Positions 11,178 to 22,640 of a stretch of 64,000 nt of DNA are shown here, in pieces (position 1 is the first letter of the stretch; every line of letters starts with the position of its first letter). This DNA comes from Gymnothorax reevesii. Its lineage: Eukaryota > Chordata > Actinopteri > Anguilliformes > Muraenidae. Position numbers and translations under genes: made by a program. The notes below the pieces were generated by a model. The model was not told the origin of the DNA, did not search any database, and worked only from the letters and a program-made list of their open reading frames with translations. The stretch is taken from assembly GCA_029721435.1 (NCBI GenBank), contig CM056583.1, positions 57,068,120 through 57,132,119 of the forward strand, in the 5' to 3' direction.

Positions 11178-12590
11178 CTGTAATAACAAGAGTTAATAAC
11201 AGTTAATAATAAATCCCCATCTTCTAAAGAGAAGAGTAAACGTTTGCCTTAGATCATCGCTGAAATTCTGAGGCTTCATGACACCACTAACTGTAGTCGT
11301 CTTCGATATTTCGCTAGCCACAAAACACTTAAATGTTTTTCTATCCTCAAGCGAAAATATGCCATGCACCATGCAGTTGCAAGCCCAGACATTTCGGGAA
11401 AAAAAAAAGAAGTTTGTTTTGGTTTGCACTTCGGATGTCAGGTCGCGGCACAGGAATGAAGCAGTTCATAACCAAGCTAGCCAATTTGGCAAGCGAAAGT
11501 TACAATCGAAGATTTAGAATTAGCTACGCAACGGATTTGTCACATACTTTCACATACAGTCACATTCAACTATACTCAGTACAAAAGCAAATTTATGACA
11601 AATAAACTTCAAGCTTGCTAGAAGCTCTGACGTCAAACTATAAAACTAGCTAGGACACGTTCTTCCCACGTGACGTTTAAAAGCTAGCCACCTAAACAAT
11701 CCATGACGAACACACACATAACGCTACATTCAAGTTTAGTTAGCGTCAGCTGGCTAGCTAACTATTAGCTAAACATGTTTGATTTACGTCTGAGTTTTAG
11801 CAAGGTAAATATCGTTAGCTACCTAGTCCAACTTCATTTGATATTGACACGCCGAAACAAAACAAACTACTGAAGCACATGAAATCCAATATCAACACAA
11901 ACTGCTGAATGCAGAAATATTACATTTACTCACACAATAATGCCATCGTTGTTTCCAAAATAAAAAGCCACCAAGCCTCCATGGTTATTTTGTTAGCAAT
12001 GCAAAGTTTTGTTAAAAGAGCAGAGACGTCACGTATTGACTACGGCAAGCCATACTAACCAAACAGCCCTCAATCGAGTTTGACCATTGACTGTATCAGT
12101 GCAAGGTCATAGCAATTTAATTAGCTATTCTTTTCCCCTCAAAAACGATAAAACCTCGATGGCAATAATAATATTACCGAGCATAGAAACATAAGTATTA
12201 TTTCAGTTTTAAATGTTTATTTTTGGTTACCGCAGTCCATACTGTTCTGTATTGCCAGATGTTACCTGAGCGCTGCTGAGAGAGACACAGGTCTTGAACA
12301 AAGTTTATTTTCTCCTGATCTCTTGGTCTTAAAAATTCCATTGCTGTGCCAGAATGTTCGGAAGATATGTATCCCGTGAAAAATAAGTCAAACATTTCAT
12401 TTTGTGACAACTGGGCAAAAGAATCGGTGATAATCTGTGCTCACATTCACTTTCCACCATTGGAATCTATATATTCAGGACCACCGCAAGTCTATCTAAC
12501 GGGGCGAGTCACTCACATGACTGATTCCACAAATTACTCCTCGGTGAGGAGTCTTGCTTTTCAAGAGTCTTTGACTATATACAAGGATGG
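11178..12590. other. 5' region of rnf180, no exon assigned
   Basis: This should contain the noncoding first exon and promoter of rnf180 on the minus strand, but I could not place them. The stretch near 11640-11830 has several GCTAGC/TAGCTA runs and CACGTGACGT near 11667-11676 (E-box next to a CRE half site), a possible promoter element. No CpG island is obvious. Confidence 0.3.
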
Positions 12591-13000
12591 ACAACCTAAC
12601 AACTCTCCAAAAGTGAGGCCAAAACGTCTTGATCACTGCCTGGTGGCTGGCCTCTGTGCAAGTTATAAGCCCGCCCCTCCATATTAGTGGATGGGACATC
12701 GGCATCACAAAAATATTCAAGTGGGAGTCAAATAAAAAATTTTTTCCGAAGTTGATCTCTGTCATTTTAAAAAGTAACTATGTCATCAGTACCATGCTGA
12801 TATATGCTCAATTGTTCATTTTTCTTATAGTTATTAGATACAATAAAAAGGTGGTGTAGAGTCATGATTGACAACTTTGATTGACAGCTTCTCCAAATGT
12901 ACATGATGGCAGCGTCTGTACAAAAGATACTTTGGCTCCATTTTTGTACAGCACTATGAAGTGGAGACATGTCGTCCATCTTTATACTGTGTTTGACGTA
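12590..13000. repeat. Probable dispersed teleost repeat
   Basis: The wording around 12610-12700 (GAGGCCAAAACGTCTTGATC, CTGGTGGCTGGCCTC, CCGCCCCTCCATATTAG) and 12900-12990 (ATTTTTGTACAGC, CTATGAAGTGGAGACATG) resembles a noncoding repeat commonly met near fish genes. I recall the pattern but cannot name the family. Ends are not defined. Confidence 0.35.
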
Positions 13001-13097
13001 GCAGCTTATGCACCTATTGGAAGAAGTGTGACACATTTTGAGGGGAAACAGAGAAGAGCCATGCAAAATGCAGACTGACAACATTATAGAGACAAAC

Positions 13098-13421
13098 TGT
13101 AAGGGTTTGGCCTTGCAGTCCCTCCCCTGTTGCATTCTTCACCACCACTTTGACAGGCAAAAGGTGTGCCTCGTTAAAGTGGAGGTGAAAGTAGTCTAAT
13201 TAAGGGCTGGCTGTGCCAGTTGAGAGTGCGACTGCATTCTTCAGTTTTAGCCCTGCATTTATTTGTAGCTGCTCCCTAACTGTGTGTTGGTTTTACTTTA
13301 TTTTTATTAAATCTGCTGTTTTTTCCCAGCCTGGCGTTTGGGTCCTTTGTTCCTTTTTAGGCCCATGGTCCTAGCTCCCGCTGGATTGACATTTGTATCT
13401 GGCGGGAGTGAAACCATGACA
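13098..13421 (+). mobile_element. Possible solo LTR
   Basis: The block starts TGTAAGGG and ends CCATGACA (TG...CA), has a TTTATTTTTATTAAA polyadenylation-like run about 110 bp before the end, and is flanked by CAAAC on the left and AAAAC on the right, a 4-of-5 target duplication. No internal retroviral sequence is attached. It could be an unrelated repeat. Confidence 0.35.
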
Positions 13422-13499
13422 AAAACAATCTGGTGCATGCAAGTGTTGTGGTGGTTGCCAAGACACTTGGAGTAAAATCTAAGATGCAAAAGAGTTGAG

Positions 13500-14480
13500 G
13501 GGAGTCATCGTGGCCATGAAGTTCAGAGAGTCAAATAATGGAGTGTCGTAGAGACCTGAGCAGGCTTGACCAGATAAAACAGGGGGACATGAGGAAACTT
13601 GGGACGAAGAAGAAACTTCAGCTGAAATATCACATGAGAGAATAAGAGATCAGGTGATATAAGAATTGAGGCAGAGAATGCAGGTTAAGTCTTGCAAGGA
13701 AAAAAGAGACCAGGATTGGATTACCAAGTATTAACAAAACAGACTGTTCACTAACAATAAACAAATATACACAAACTTGTATGGGGATGAACACCAAGAA
13801 CAGCCAATGCCTGATGCAGGTCAGAGTAAAGAATTTTGTATTTGAGTATGGAACCAGCCAACTCAGCATTATAAGGACGAATTATATAAAACAAAGCTAG
13901 AAAGTGGTCTTAGACAAGACAATGTTGTGATTAATGTTCATGAAGTGAAGAGGCAACAAAAGAACATGTATAATTTGAGGGCTCTTGGATCTGATCAAGT
14001 GCGAAGATTTTGGCTTAAGAATTTCATAAGTTTGCATGACTGAATAGCAGACCAACTTCAAGAGTGTTCATTATGAACCCCCTGAGATGACAAAGGGGAG
14101 GACAGTGTTAATTAATAAAGAGACGCCGAAGGGGAACATGCTTTGAAACTATTGACCAATTACATGTTTAATGCTCATATGGAAACTTCTGACGGGAATA
14201 ATTTGCAACCAGTTTTATGAACACCTTGAAAATCAGCAAATTCTACCCGAGAAGCAAAAAGGTTGCAGAATGCTAACTAGAGAAACCATGCATCAGTCAA
14301 AAATTGATAAAATGGTACTGAATGATTGCGAGATGGGAAAAACTAGTCATACCACCGCATGAAAAATTTATAAGAAAGTGTATCATATGGTTCCTCACTT
14401 ATGGAACATCAAAGGCCTTCATACGGTAGGTGCTGTGGAGAATGTGCAGAAAGTGCTTCAAACTAACATGGGATGGAGGA
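13500..14480 (+). pseudogene. Decayed non-LTR retrotransposon reverse transcriptase
   Basis: Conceptual translation across several frames gives, in order, a basic segment with CKEKRDQDW (about 13690), a VHEVKRQQKNMYNLRALG block (about 13938), RRFWLKNFISLHD (about 14000-14040), and LIWKLLTGIICNQFYEHLE (about 14174-14230) followed by EKQKGCR. These correspond to the N-terminal part and first RT motifs of a non-LTR family widespread in fish and cnidarians, probably of an R2-like or related clade. The catalytic DD box is absent, and there are many stops. It lies between rnf180 and htr1a. Confidence 0.6.
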
Positions 14481-14481
14481 T

Positions 14482-15262
14482 TAGAAACAAATAAGGATAA
14501 ATTGGGGAATGAATCTGAATATGAATGAATACAAAATAAGTGATTTGACAAATAAAGAAATAAATACATTTTGCTAATTATTTTTTTTTTCTAATTCTGT
14601 TTGTATTTATTTTCTAATTAATTCGCACATTTATTTGATAATAGAGCCTTTTATTTCTAAATTTCTTTCTATAATTTCATTTTTTCTTGTATCAGGTCAT
14701 TTTATTTATTTCTCCATTTATTTTTGATTTTGGCAGTATAGGTCTTCCATGAGGTTTGGCTCCTGAGAACCACCCGCTGCAGTTAAAGTAGAAAATACTG
14801 AATTTTACAATCAAAGAACGTTCAGCGCCACCCATGCTTACGCCAGGTGGCACCAGCAGACTTCCGCTCCGCTCATAGAGCTGACCATGGTGCTGAAATG
14901 AGATTGCCCCTTACTTTCGTTAAGTTTGTCTTGGAAACATATTCCGTGTGAACTTTCAAAAATGTTCTTTATTTTAATTTCAAATACTTGAATTTACCGG
15001 AACAAAATATTTCAATCATTACAGCGAGCTATGTCATTTTTAATTAATATTTACATTACATAAGTTTGAAAAGCAAATTTTGAATTCTTACATCTATTAT
15101 TTGCAATAAAAAAAATGTATGTCCATCTAAGTAATCCTTATCTTAGCTGTCCATAAAATGACATCCAGTGGTCGTCAAAAATGACTGAAAATAGATTAAA
15201 CAGCCAACAGGATTGTCTGTGAAAAATCTTGAATCTATGAACCATTGTGCCATGCTGATTGT
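14482..15262. other. Intergenic, upstream of htr1a
   Basis: AT-rich sequence with T-rich runs. A CGCCAGGTGGCACC match at 14841-14854 fits the core of the CTCF consensus and lies between the divergent genes. No coding similarity. Confidence 0.35.
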
Positions 15263-15331
15263 AAATAATAATAATAATAATAATAGTAGTAGTAGTAGTA
15301 GAAGTAATAATAATAATAATAATAATAATAA
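15263..15331. repeat. Compound AAT/AGT microsatellite
   Basis: Runs of AAT, then AGT, then AAT again. It lies 115 bp upstream of the htr1a TATA box and so falls in the proximal promoter region. Confidence 0.9.
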
Positions 15332-15423
15332 AGAATGAATTATTTCCCTATGTCGAGCATTTTCTGAAATTGATGAGACTGCTTTCGAGAAAGACCACAG
15401 CTGTGCAGCGATCTCTCCGTCAA

Positions 15424-15480
15424 CTGACGTATTTACCGCTGGTGGTATAAATGAATTCTCACCGTCAGCACTCGTCAGTG
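15424..15480 (+). promoter_or_regulatory. htr1a: Candidate htr1a core promoter
   Basis: TATAAA at 15446-15451 is preceded by a CRE-like TGACGTA at 15425-15431. Transcription would begin near 15475-15480, giving a 5' UTR of about 125 nt before the ATG at 15602. Position and spacing are convincing for an intronless gene, but no transcript evidence is available here. Confidence 0.5.
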
Positions 15481-15601
15481 ATCGCTAGACTCGTGTTACC
15501 AAGACGCCAGATCGCATCACTATCGGCTGTCCCCTAGGATGGGGTAGAATTGGACCTTAGTGCTCGCACAAGGGGTCGAAGATTTCAATCGTTGTTGATG
15601 C

Positions 15602-16831
15602 ATGCTCGAAATGGAAAGTATAAACAACACTACTTTTCCAGAAGGGATTGAAAAGAATGATAACTCGACCTTATTCAAAGTAGCACTGAGCTACCAAATC
15701 GCAACTTCCATATTCCTTGGAGCGTTAATTCTCTGTGCAATTTTTGGGAATGCATGTGTAGTCGCGGCCATCGCTCTTGAGAGATCCCTTCAGAATGTGG
15801 CGAATTATTTGATCGGATCGCTGGCCGTCACGGACCTTATGGTGTCGGTGCTAGTGCTGCCCATGGCTGCACTTTATCAAGTCTTAAATAAGTGGACTCT
15901 GGGCCAGGTAACTTGTGACATTTTCATTTCCTTAGACGTCTTGTGCTGCACGTCCTCAATACTGCACTTATGCGCAATAGCTTTGGACAGATACTGGGCC
16001 ATAACAGACCCCATTGATTACGTGAACAAAAGAACACCAAGACGCGCTGCTATTTTAATCTGCGTTACTTGGCTGGTAGGGTTTTCCATATCCATCCCAC
16101 CGATGTTAGGATGGAGAAAAGCTGAGGACAGGGCGGACCCTGACGCCTGTAACATCAGTCAAGATCCCGGTTACACCATCTACTCAACTTTCGGCGCTTT
16201 TTACATCCCACTGATCCTAATGCTTGTTCTATACGGGAAGATATTTAAGGCAGCCAGGTTCCGAATTCGAAAAACGGTAAGGAAGACTGAGAAAAAGAAA
16301 GTTTCGGACACATGCTTGACTGTGTCGCCTGCCCAGTTTCACAGAAAGACTAACGGAGAGCTGAGCAAAAATTGGAAGCGAAGCGTGGAACCCAAACCGA
16401 GTTTGTGCGTAAATGGCGCGGTCAGACACTTTGAGGACGGGGAGTCACTTGAGATCATTGAAGTTCGCAGCAACTCCAGAAATCTCCTTCCTCTCCCTAA
16501 TACTCCAACGTCCGCCGTGTGTTTTGAGAATAGAAACGAAAAGAACACCGAGGCCAGGAGAAAGATCGCTTTGTCCAGAGAGCGCAAAACAGTAAAGACC
16601 CTTGGTATCATAATGGGCACGTTTATATTGTGTTGGTTGCCATTCTTCATTGTCGCTCTGGTGTTGCCCTTTTGTCCAAATAGTTGCTATATGCCCGTTT
16701 GGCTTGGGAATGTGATTAACTGGCTTGGCTACTCGAACTCTCTTTTAAACCCAATTATATATGCTTACTTCAACAAAGATTTCCAAAGTGCGTTCAAGAA
16801 AATTATTAAATGCAAGTTCTGTAAACCATGA
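15602..16831 (+). CDS. htr1a: htr1a, 5-hydroxytryptamine (serotonin) receptor 1A
   Basis: This intronless 409-residue class A GPCR closely matches vertebrate 5-HT1[15 protein letters not shown] in TM1, [15 protein letters not shown] in TM2 (D78), amine-binding D112 in TM3, DRY at 129-131, disulfide C105-C183, S195/T196 in TM5, CWLP at 344-347, Y377 in TM7, NPxxY at 383-387, and palmitoylation-type C404 and C407. N-glycosylation sites lie at N8, N9 and N21. It is a plasma-membrane serotonin receptor coupling to Gi/o. Human HTR1A is 422 residues; the shorter length is mainly in the N terminus and third cytoplasmic loop (about 220-325). The start is the first ATG; a second at 15611 is possible. 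Which teleost paralogue (a or b) this is cannot be told. Confidence 0.97.
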   Translation: MLEMESINNTTFPEGIEKNDNSTLFKVALSYQIATSIFLGALILCAIFGNACVVAAIALERSLQNVANYLIGSLAVTDLMVSVLVLPMAALYQVLNKWTLGQVTCDIFISLDVLCCTSSILHLCAIALDRYWAITDPIDYVNKRTPRRAAILICVTWLVGFSISIPPMLGWRKAEDRADPDACNISQDPGYTIYSTFGAFYIPLILMLVLYGKIFKAARFRIRKTVRKTEKKKVSDTCLTVSPAQFHRKTNGELSKNWKRSVEPKPSLCVNGAVRHFEDGESLEIIEVRSNSRNLLPLPNTPTSAVCFENRNEKNTEARRKIALSRERKTVKTLGIIMGTFILCWLPFFIVALVLPFCPNSCYMPVWLGNVINWLGYSNSLLNPIIYAYFNKDFQSAFKKIIKCKFCKP

Positions 16832-16939
16832 GAATAAACGTATTTGTTTTTCGTGCAATTAATTGGACCATGTAGTTCTGCTACGTATTAATTATTATTT
16901 ACATTTCCGTTAACGTATTATTGCTAATGGAAAAAGTGA

Positions 16940-17190
16940 ATTAGTATTATTATAATTATTATTATAATTATTATTATTATGGTTCATTGGTTTAATTTCT
17001 ATACACGTTATGTCTGGGTATATATCATACACCTGAGAATATAACCAATGATCAGGTAATGGAAAGTACTTTCCACAAAATATGTGCAGTTCCCCACAGC
17101 ACTGTTTTCTGTATCAGGCTGATCTCACTGCCTCCTGGTATTTTTATCCAAGGTATTATTATTATTATTATTATTATTATTGTTATTATC
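16940..17190. repeat. ATT/TAA microsatellites downstream of htr1a
   Basis: Two AT-rich trinucleotide runs occur at about 16944-16980 and 17154-17190. They lie in the likely htr1a 3' UTR. Confidence 0.85.
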
Positions 17191-17547
17191 AATGCTGTCT
17201 TTGCTGTCATTGTCATCATTTTGATCTTCCAGACCATAAAACCAAACTGAAACGCCAAATAGAATCTATCAGTGTAATTCCTGATAAGCCTGATAATCCT
17301 CATAGAAGAAATCATTACTGAATTATATGGTTCCAGGTTTTAAAGGGTTTTTATAGTTTTCACATTTAACTTAGGAATTGAGAAGCGCATTCAGTGCTAA
17401 TCATTCAGTGATTTGCGCAGCATTTTACGTTTCCATGGAAGATACATTTTGGTGTGTGATGGACATTATAGTCATTTGATGACGTCAGGGTGAAATACCA
17501 GCCCTAAGTGTCATTAATAACAATCTTGTTTCACACAGCGTTAACAC

Positions 17548-17553
17548 AATAAA
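17548..17553 (+). promoter_or_regulatory. htr1a: Candidate polyadenylation signal of htr1a
   Basis: AATAAA is followed within 30 bp by a GTG/TGTGG-containing stretch, and would give a 3' UTR of about 0.75 kb. Another AATAAA lies at 16833-16838, immediately after the stop codon, and is less plausible as the main site. Confidence 0.35.
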
Positions 17554-18116
17554 CAACTTTGTGACAGACAGCTTCATGCTTGTGGTCCACTTTTTGCACG
17601 TAAGTCCTTCATGATTACCGCCAAACCGATTTGTTCAATTCAGACAAAAGGTTGAATTATTACTTGCTTCATGACATGATATTACATACACATGATGAGC
17701 TGTGACCATTTGGAAACACTTATGGAAATTCAAATAACAATCTATAAATTAATTAAAAGACACTTCCACTAACTCAGATGCTAAATTATGTACATATTTA
17801 CAACAATAACATAATAATAATGGCGATATGAAAAGAATAGCAAAAATGCTAGATTTCAAGTGATTAGGCTCTCTGTTGTGAATTAATAAAAAAAAGTAAG
17901 AATATTAAAATGACATTGCAGGTCCTATTCATAATACATTGTTAACCAAAGTTTTTAAAATACAAGAGCCCTTCACAAAATAAAAAAAAAACTGTGAAAA
18001 ATAAAGACGTCTGAGAATGTATCAGTCATAAGTACATGCATATACATAAATTCAATGGTCAATTGGTCAATTCATTTCATGCATATAAATAAATATTTTT
18101 TATTGTATTAGAGAAA

Positions 18117-18118
<2 letters not shown>

Positions 18119-18160
<42 letters not shown>

Positions 18161-18180
18161 ATGCGCGTGCGCGCGTGTGT
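18119..18180. repeat. GT dinucleotide repeat passing into GCGCATGCGCG
   Basis: About 18 GT units run into alternating purine-pyrimidine GCGC/TGCG sequence and back to GT. Such a run is prone to form Z-DNA. Confidence 0.9.
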
Positions 18181-19314
18181 TTTGCTTTTCTGGATGTGCA
18201 AGTCATTACTGCAGTCTTTATGTCTATAGACTTACATTAATACAATACGAATAAACTGTATGAAACAAAGCAGTCAGCGTATGAGATGACGTTTGTTGCA
18301 GTATTTAAAGAAGAAAAAAGTCAGTCCTCCAGCAGTCCTCCAGCTTTTGAGAGGAGATCATGGACCTAAAGTTAGAAGAGAGGGAAGATGAAAGGTTCTG
18401 AGTCAGTGGTAGGCAGCAGAGATTGAGGACAGAGAGCAACTACTAGCTGAAGTGTGAGATGTTTGCATTGTACCCATAGGGCTTTGTGCAGTCCTTCAGT
18501 CTTTAAACCATTTCCCTGCCTATCTATTCTTGCCTGAGGGAATCCAGAATGTGCTGCGCTTTTGGAGATTTGAGAAAGCTTTTTTTCCTCTTCAAATTTA
18601 TGCTATTTCTGTCTTTGAGAGGGGCAGTAAACTCTACTTTCTTAGAGTGCACTGCTAGAGAGAGAGAAAAAAAAAACTCCTAACATGTACCATGTAATTC
18701 CATTGAGGTAGCCCATCTAGTTCAAAGGTTATTGCAGTATTTTGGCGAAATACATCTTTTTTTCCCCCAGGAGCTTTCAGACATTTTGCACCTAGCAAGA
18801 CAGTTTCAGATGGAGCGAGAAAACAGGTTATGCAATGTCTCTATTTTAACTATCTAAGTATTAAAGAGCATGGTGCAAGTACATATAGGGCATGTCCTAA
18901 TCCACTTTTGCCAGTTTAACAGCTGATAATCTGAACACTAAGTGATGCACATGATTCAAAAAATTGTACTTGGTCTCTTAATTGTGTTTTGGGTGTAACA
19001 TGAAATAAGACTTTCAGGGTGTCATCTCCTGTTCTGCTCAAAATTTAGGTGTGATTGCACCTTGGTGGATTGCTGTGATAATGGCAGACTTGCCATGTAG
19101 TAGAAAAGAACACTTTTTGGCACAGGAAACGGATCTGCTTGCACATTAAGAGAATCACATGATCAGGTGATCTATGGCAACAGCAGCATTCCACTAAGAT
19201 TCCCTGATAATACAAACAATCTTTCACATTATAATTTTTTTTTTCTTTTTTGGATGTTTATGCACCGCTGCACATACCTGTGTGCAACAAGCTTGTTGTG
19301 CACTTGCCCAAATG
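18181..19314. other. Noncoding, no feature recognised
   Basis: No open frame with family similarity and no clear repeat boundary on either strand. Confidence 0.4.
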
Positions 19315-20020
19315 TACAGTGTTCTGAAAAGTATTTGCCCCCTTCCTGATTTCTTATATTTTTGGTCTTGTTTCTTATTTGAATGTTTCTGGTCACCCAA
19401 ATAATTGCAATATTAGACAAAGAAAATGTGAGGAAACAATACTCATCTTTAGAATTATCATATCATTTACTGCAGGTAAAATGTAATTCAAAAGCTATAT
19501 CACCCAAGTGAAAAAAAAGTTATAAGCCTTCTGAGCTTAATTATTGGTTGTGTAGGCGCATACTGGCAGCCACGCTTTAGTCAGTCTTCCCCAGGGCAGC
19601 TGTGGCTACAAAACGTACATCACCACCATCAGAGCCTGAATGTGTGAGTGAATGAATAATGTATCCATTGTGAAGCGTCTTTGAGCGCCCAGAAAAGCGC
19701 TATATAAAACTGATGCATTATTATTATTATTATTATTGTGTTGCTTTTTGTGGCAACCAATGCAATCAAGCACTGGCAATAATCGGCAAAGAGGCATTTG
19801 CATCACTGTGGAAGAATTTTGGCCCTCTCTTCTTTGCAGAAGTACTTTAATTCTGCCACATTATAGAGGTTTCAAGCATAAAATGCTTATTTAAGGTCAT
19901 GCAACAGCATCTCAATCAGATTAACGTCAGAACTTTTACTTGGCCACTCCAAAACCTTGATTTTATTTCTTTTAAGCAGTGCATTGATGGACTTGCTAGC
20001 GAGCTTCAGATCAATGCCTG
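19315..20020. mobile_element. Tc1-type DNA transposon remnant (nonautonomous or decayed)
   Basis: The left end, TACAGTGTTCTGAAAAGTAT followed by TTGCCCCCTTCC (19315 onward), is a familiar fish DNA-transposon terminus with a TA target. About 600 bp on (19905-19985), the CAACAGCATCTCAATCAGAT and TTGGCCACTCCAAAACCTT blocks are internal sequence of the same kind. A TTA microsatellite interrupts at about 19718. No coding frame survives. Confidence 0.5.
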
Positions 20021-20139
20021 CTGCATAACCATTATGAATTAGGCAGACGGGGAGCCAACTCCAGGATCAACAATGAGCCACTAGGTGGCGTATACTTTGA
20101 GGATAAATTTTTTAAAAATCATACATTTTTTCCAGTCTT

Positions 20140-20340
20140 CTGCTGCCCCCATCCCAACTTTTTTGAAATATGTCGCTTGCATCAAATTCAAAATGAGCAA
20201 TTGCAGAATACAATAAAATTTCTCAGTTTCTGAGATATTATCTTAATCTATTTTCAATGAAATACAGTGTTGAAATGATTTGCAAATCATTGCATTCTGT
20301 TTTTTATTTTCAATTTAGACAGCATCCCAACGTTTTGGAA
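20140..20340. mobile_element. Tc1-type terminal fragment
   Basis: The sequence from CATCCCAACTTTTTTGAAAT to GACAGCATCCCAACG, with ATTTGCAAATCATTGCATTC near 20276-20297, resembles the end of the Tc1-like copy at 39600-39780 in this window, which has GGATTTGTAAATCATTGTAT. The two copies are related but diverged. Confidence 0.5.
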
Positions 20341-20350
20341 GTGAGGTTAT

Positions 20351-21115
20351 GCTTTCAGTTCAATCGGGAGAAACCAATGAATTATGTGAAGATAATTATT
20401 CATTACAGAGTATGGACTGGACAGATTAACTGATAATGTGAGCGCAGCCTTGAAAAAGACTTTGGTGCTAAAGCTGAAATGGGTGATTATGTAATTGAGG
20501 ACCACCTGCTCTGAGTTTCGCCAGCATAAATCCCTCTATGAAGTCCAGATACTTGTGGTAGTGCTGGCTGATGACACTGCTGATTGATAGACTGATGAGG
20601 TTGATGAATGATGAAGCTGATGAATGTGCAAAGACTTGGCATTGATGAGGAGGTAGAGAGCACACATAACAGCTGCATGAATATACTAAAGGGAGAGGGA
20701 GAGAGAAACACATTTACAAAGACAACGGTATGGGCTAATGACCAAGGTGGTATTGGAGAGATGTGATCAGCTGATAGGACGGGTGATTTCTCAGTTGACA
20801 GCCCCAGACAATGAATTGCAGGAATTATGAGTGAGCATGCCTTAGAGGAGCAAAAGGCAGGTTGAATGAGAAATAAACTAGAGGCTAAAGCATGCAGATT
20901 AAGAGTCCTCCTGACCAAACTTTCACGAGAGCTTTACTGCAGTCAGGAGAGACCAATGAATTATGTAAATATAATGACTAATTACTGGTAACAGAATTAA
21001 TCGATGATGTGATTATAGCCTTGACAAAGTCTTTGGTGCTTACACTCAACAAGGAGGTTTTATAGTTGAGGAGCATCTGCCCTGAGATGACGCAGGGTGA
21101 ATCCCCTCATAAGAT
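20351..21115. repeat. Direct duplication of about 190 bp, 580 bp apart
   Basis: The unit at 20351-20540 recurs at 20931-21115. Shared words in the same order include ACCAATGAATTATGT, CTGATAATGTGA/CGATGATGTGA, GCAGCCTTGA/TATAGCCTTGA, CTTTGGTGCT and CTGCTCTGAG/CTGCCCTGAG. Divergence is substantial, so it is old. No coding frame is shared. It lies 3.5 kb downstream of htr1a. Confidence 0.65.
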
Positions 21116-21339
21116 GGTGGCGTGAGCCCCCAAAGAAAACACGTCTAATATTTCCCCCAAATATTGCTGACTTACCGAGCAGCAATAAACCATGATTGAC
21201 TTCCTAAAGCTGAACATCCCCCTAGTGGTAATGCCGGTGTTACGGGATTTCCAAATGATGTGCCGTGAGCCTCTGACCCTTAAACACATAATTGCTATCA
21301 AGCTGTTCCTGTTCAAGATTGCTGGATTAATAATGACAC

Positions 21340-22640
21340 AATTTATTCACTGAATAATCAAGGCCAATATGGAAGCCTGTGATTAATGAGAAAGTACTAA
21401 GAAATTACAGATCACTGAAGGGCTACATTGACAATGTACTTGTACTTAATAGTGATATTGAATGGATGGTGAAAAAAAAAATTAAATTTAAAAATAATTA
21501 ATTAACCCAGGGCTTTCACTGAATTCCATCTACAATTCTGAGATTTATTTCAGCATTGCAACCAAATTTTTTTAAAGATTGCACTTAAGCATAATATTTT
21601 CAGCATTTCAAAAAATAAGCTGCATTTACAGGGAAGTGTAGTTGCACACTGGTTGCCAAGCCAAGCGATAATAATTACTATAATAAAAAACCAATGCTTC
21701 TTGCATCAAAGTGTTGATAATTGAAAATTTAGTCATGGGTAATTAGTGCATTGCAAAAGTTTGATGCATGGCATGCATTTAAAATCATTTGTATATGCAT
21801 GCCATGTGTCGAACTTTCAAGGTAGCAAAGTCATTCAGGAGCTCATTACATTCCAGCTTCTGAAAAGGCAATAATCTAATTAAATGAAATCTAAACCTTG
21901 CCTAAATACCACCATCAGCAGAATTTACAACATTATATTATACTTCAAGATGAAATTTCAAGAAATTTCAGTTAATTACCGTCCATGCAATCTCATAAAC
22001 TTCCTCGTGGACGCAAAGCTGTATGTCTTAATCCTTAATGGCAATGCAGCTAATTGGATGCCCATTTGCTCTGTAAATTAATTCAGTCTATAACATGATT
22101 CTTACTTGGATATAGGTTGAGAGTTAACCTGCATCATGGTAATTACACTCTTTGTAGACAGAGTTCTATTTTAACACGAGCAGCCTTAACACATGGACCT
22201 CAGTCAGCAAAACCACATTTTTAGAAACATTTTCCAAGGCTTACATAGCCAATAGGATGTGAACGCAGGGAAAAAAAAGGTTTTGTGAGCTGCAGAAATT
22301 CTGAAGCTTTGTAAGACACTGACATTTTATATTAGTTCGACCATTAATGTGGATTGGAAAATACTTGATATTTATTGCAATGAACAAAAATGCAAGCTGA
22401 AGGGAAAGGATATGAATTGATCCTCACAACTTAACAAATGAGCTCTTAGTTGGTTAATAGGAAACCTAAATGGGAATGGGTTTGGAGATGTAATTTGCTT
22501 TATGGCAAGGTGAGAGCAGTGCCATAATCTCTCCAATGGCAACTCTAGAGTTGAAGAGGTTAAATCAAATATAATATAATATAAATAACTGCTTTCAGAT
22601 TATTGTGCATGACACAGAAATAATTGAGGATCAGTGATTA
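21340..22640. other. Complex AT-rich noncoding stretch, candidate conserved element
   Basis: No repeat similarity was recognised. The sequence is complex, with many TAATTA/ATTAAT homeodomain-type words and an imperfect 23-bp-arm inverted repeat (about 21755-21821) built on CATGGCATGCAT/ATGCATGCCATG. The texture resembles conserved noncoding elements in gene deserts, but only alignment could show it. Confidence 0.25.

Noticed and set aside
12346..12687. 113-codon plus-strand frame
   Set aside because: No family similarity; its end runs into a probable dispersed repeat.
16833..16838. AATAAA right after the htr1a stop as the main polyadenylation signal
   Set aside because: It would leave almost no 3' UTR; a later site with a better downstream context exists near 17548.
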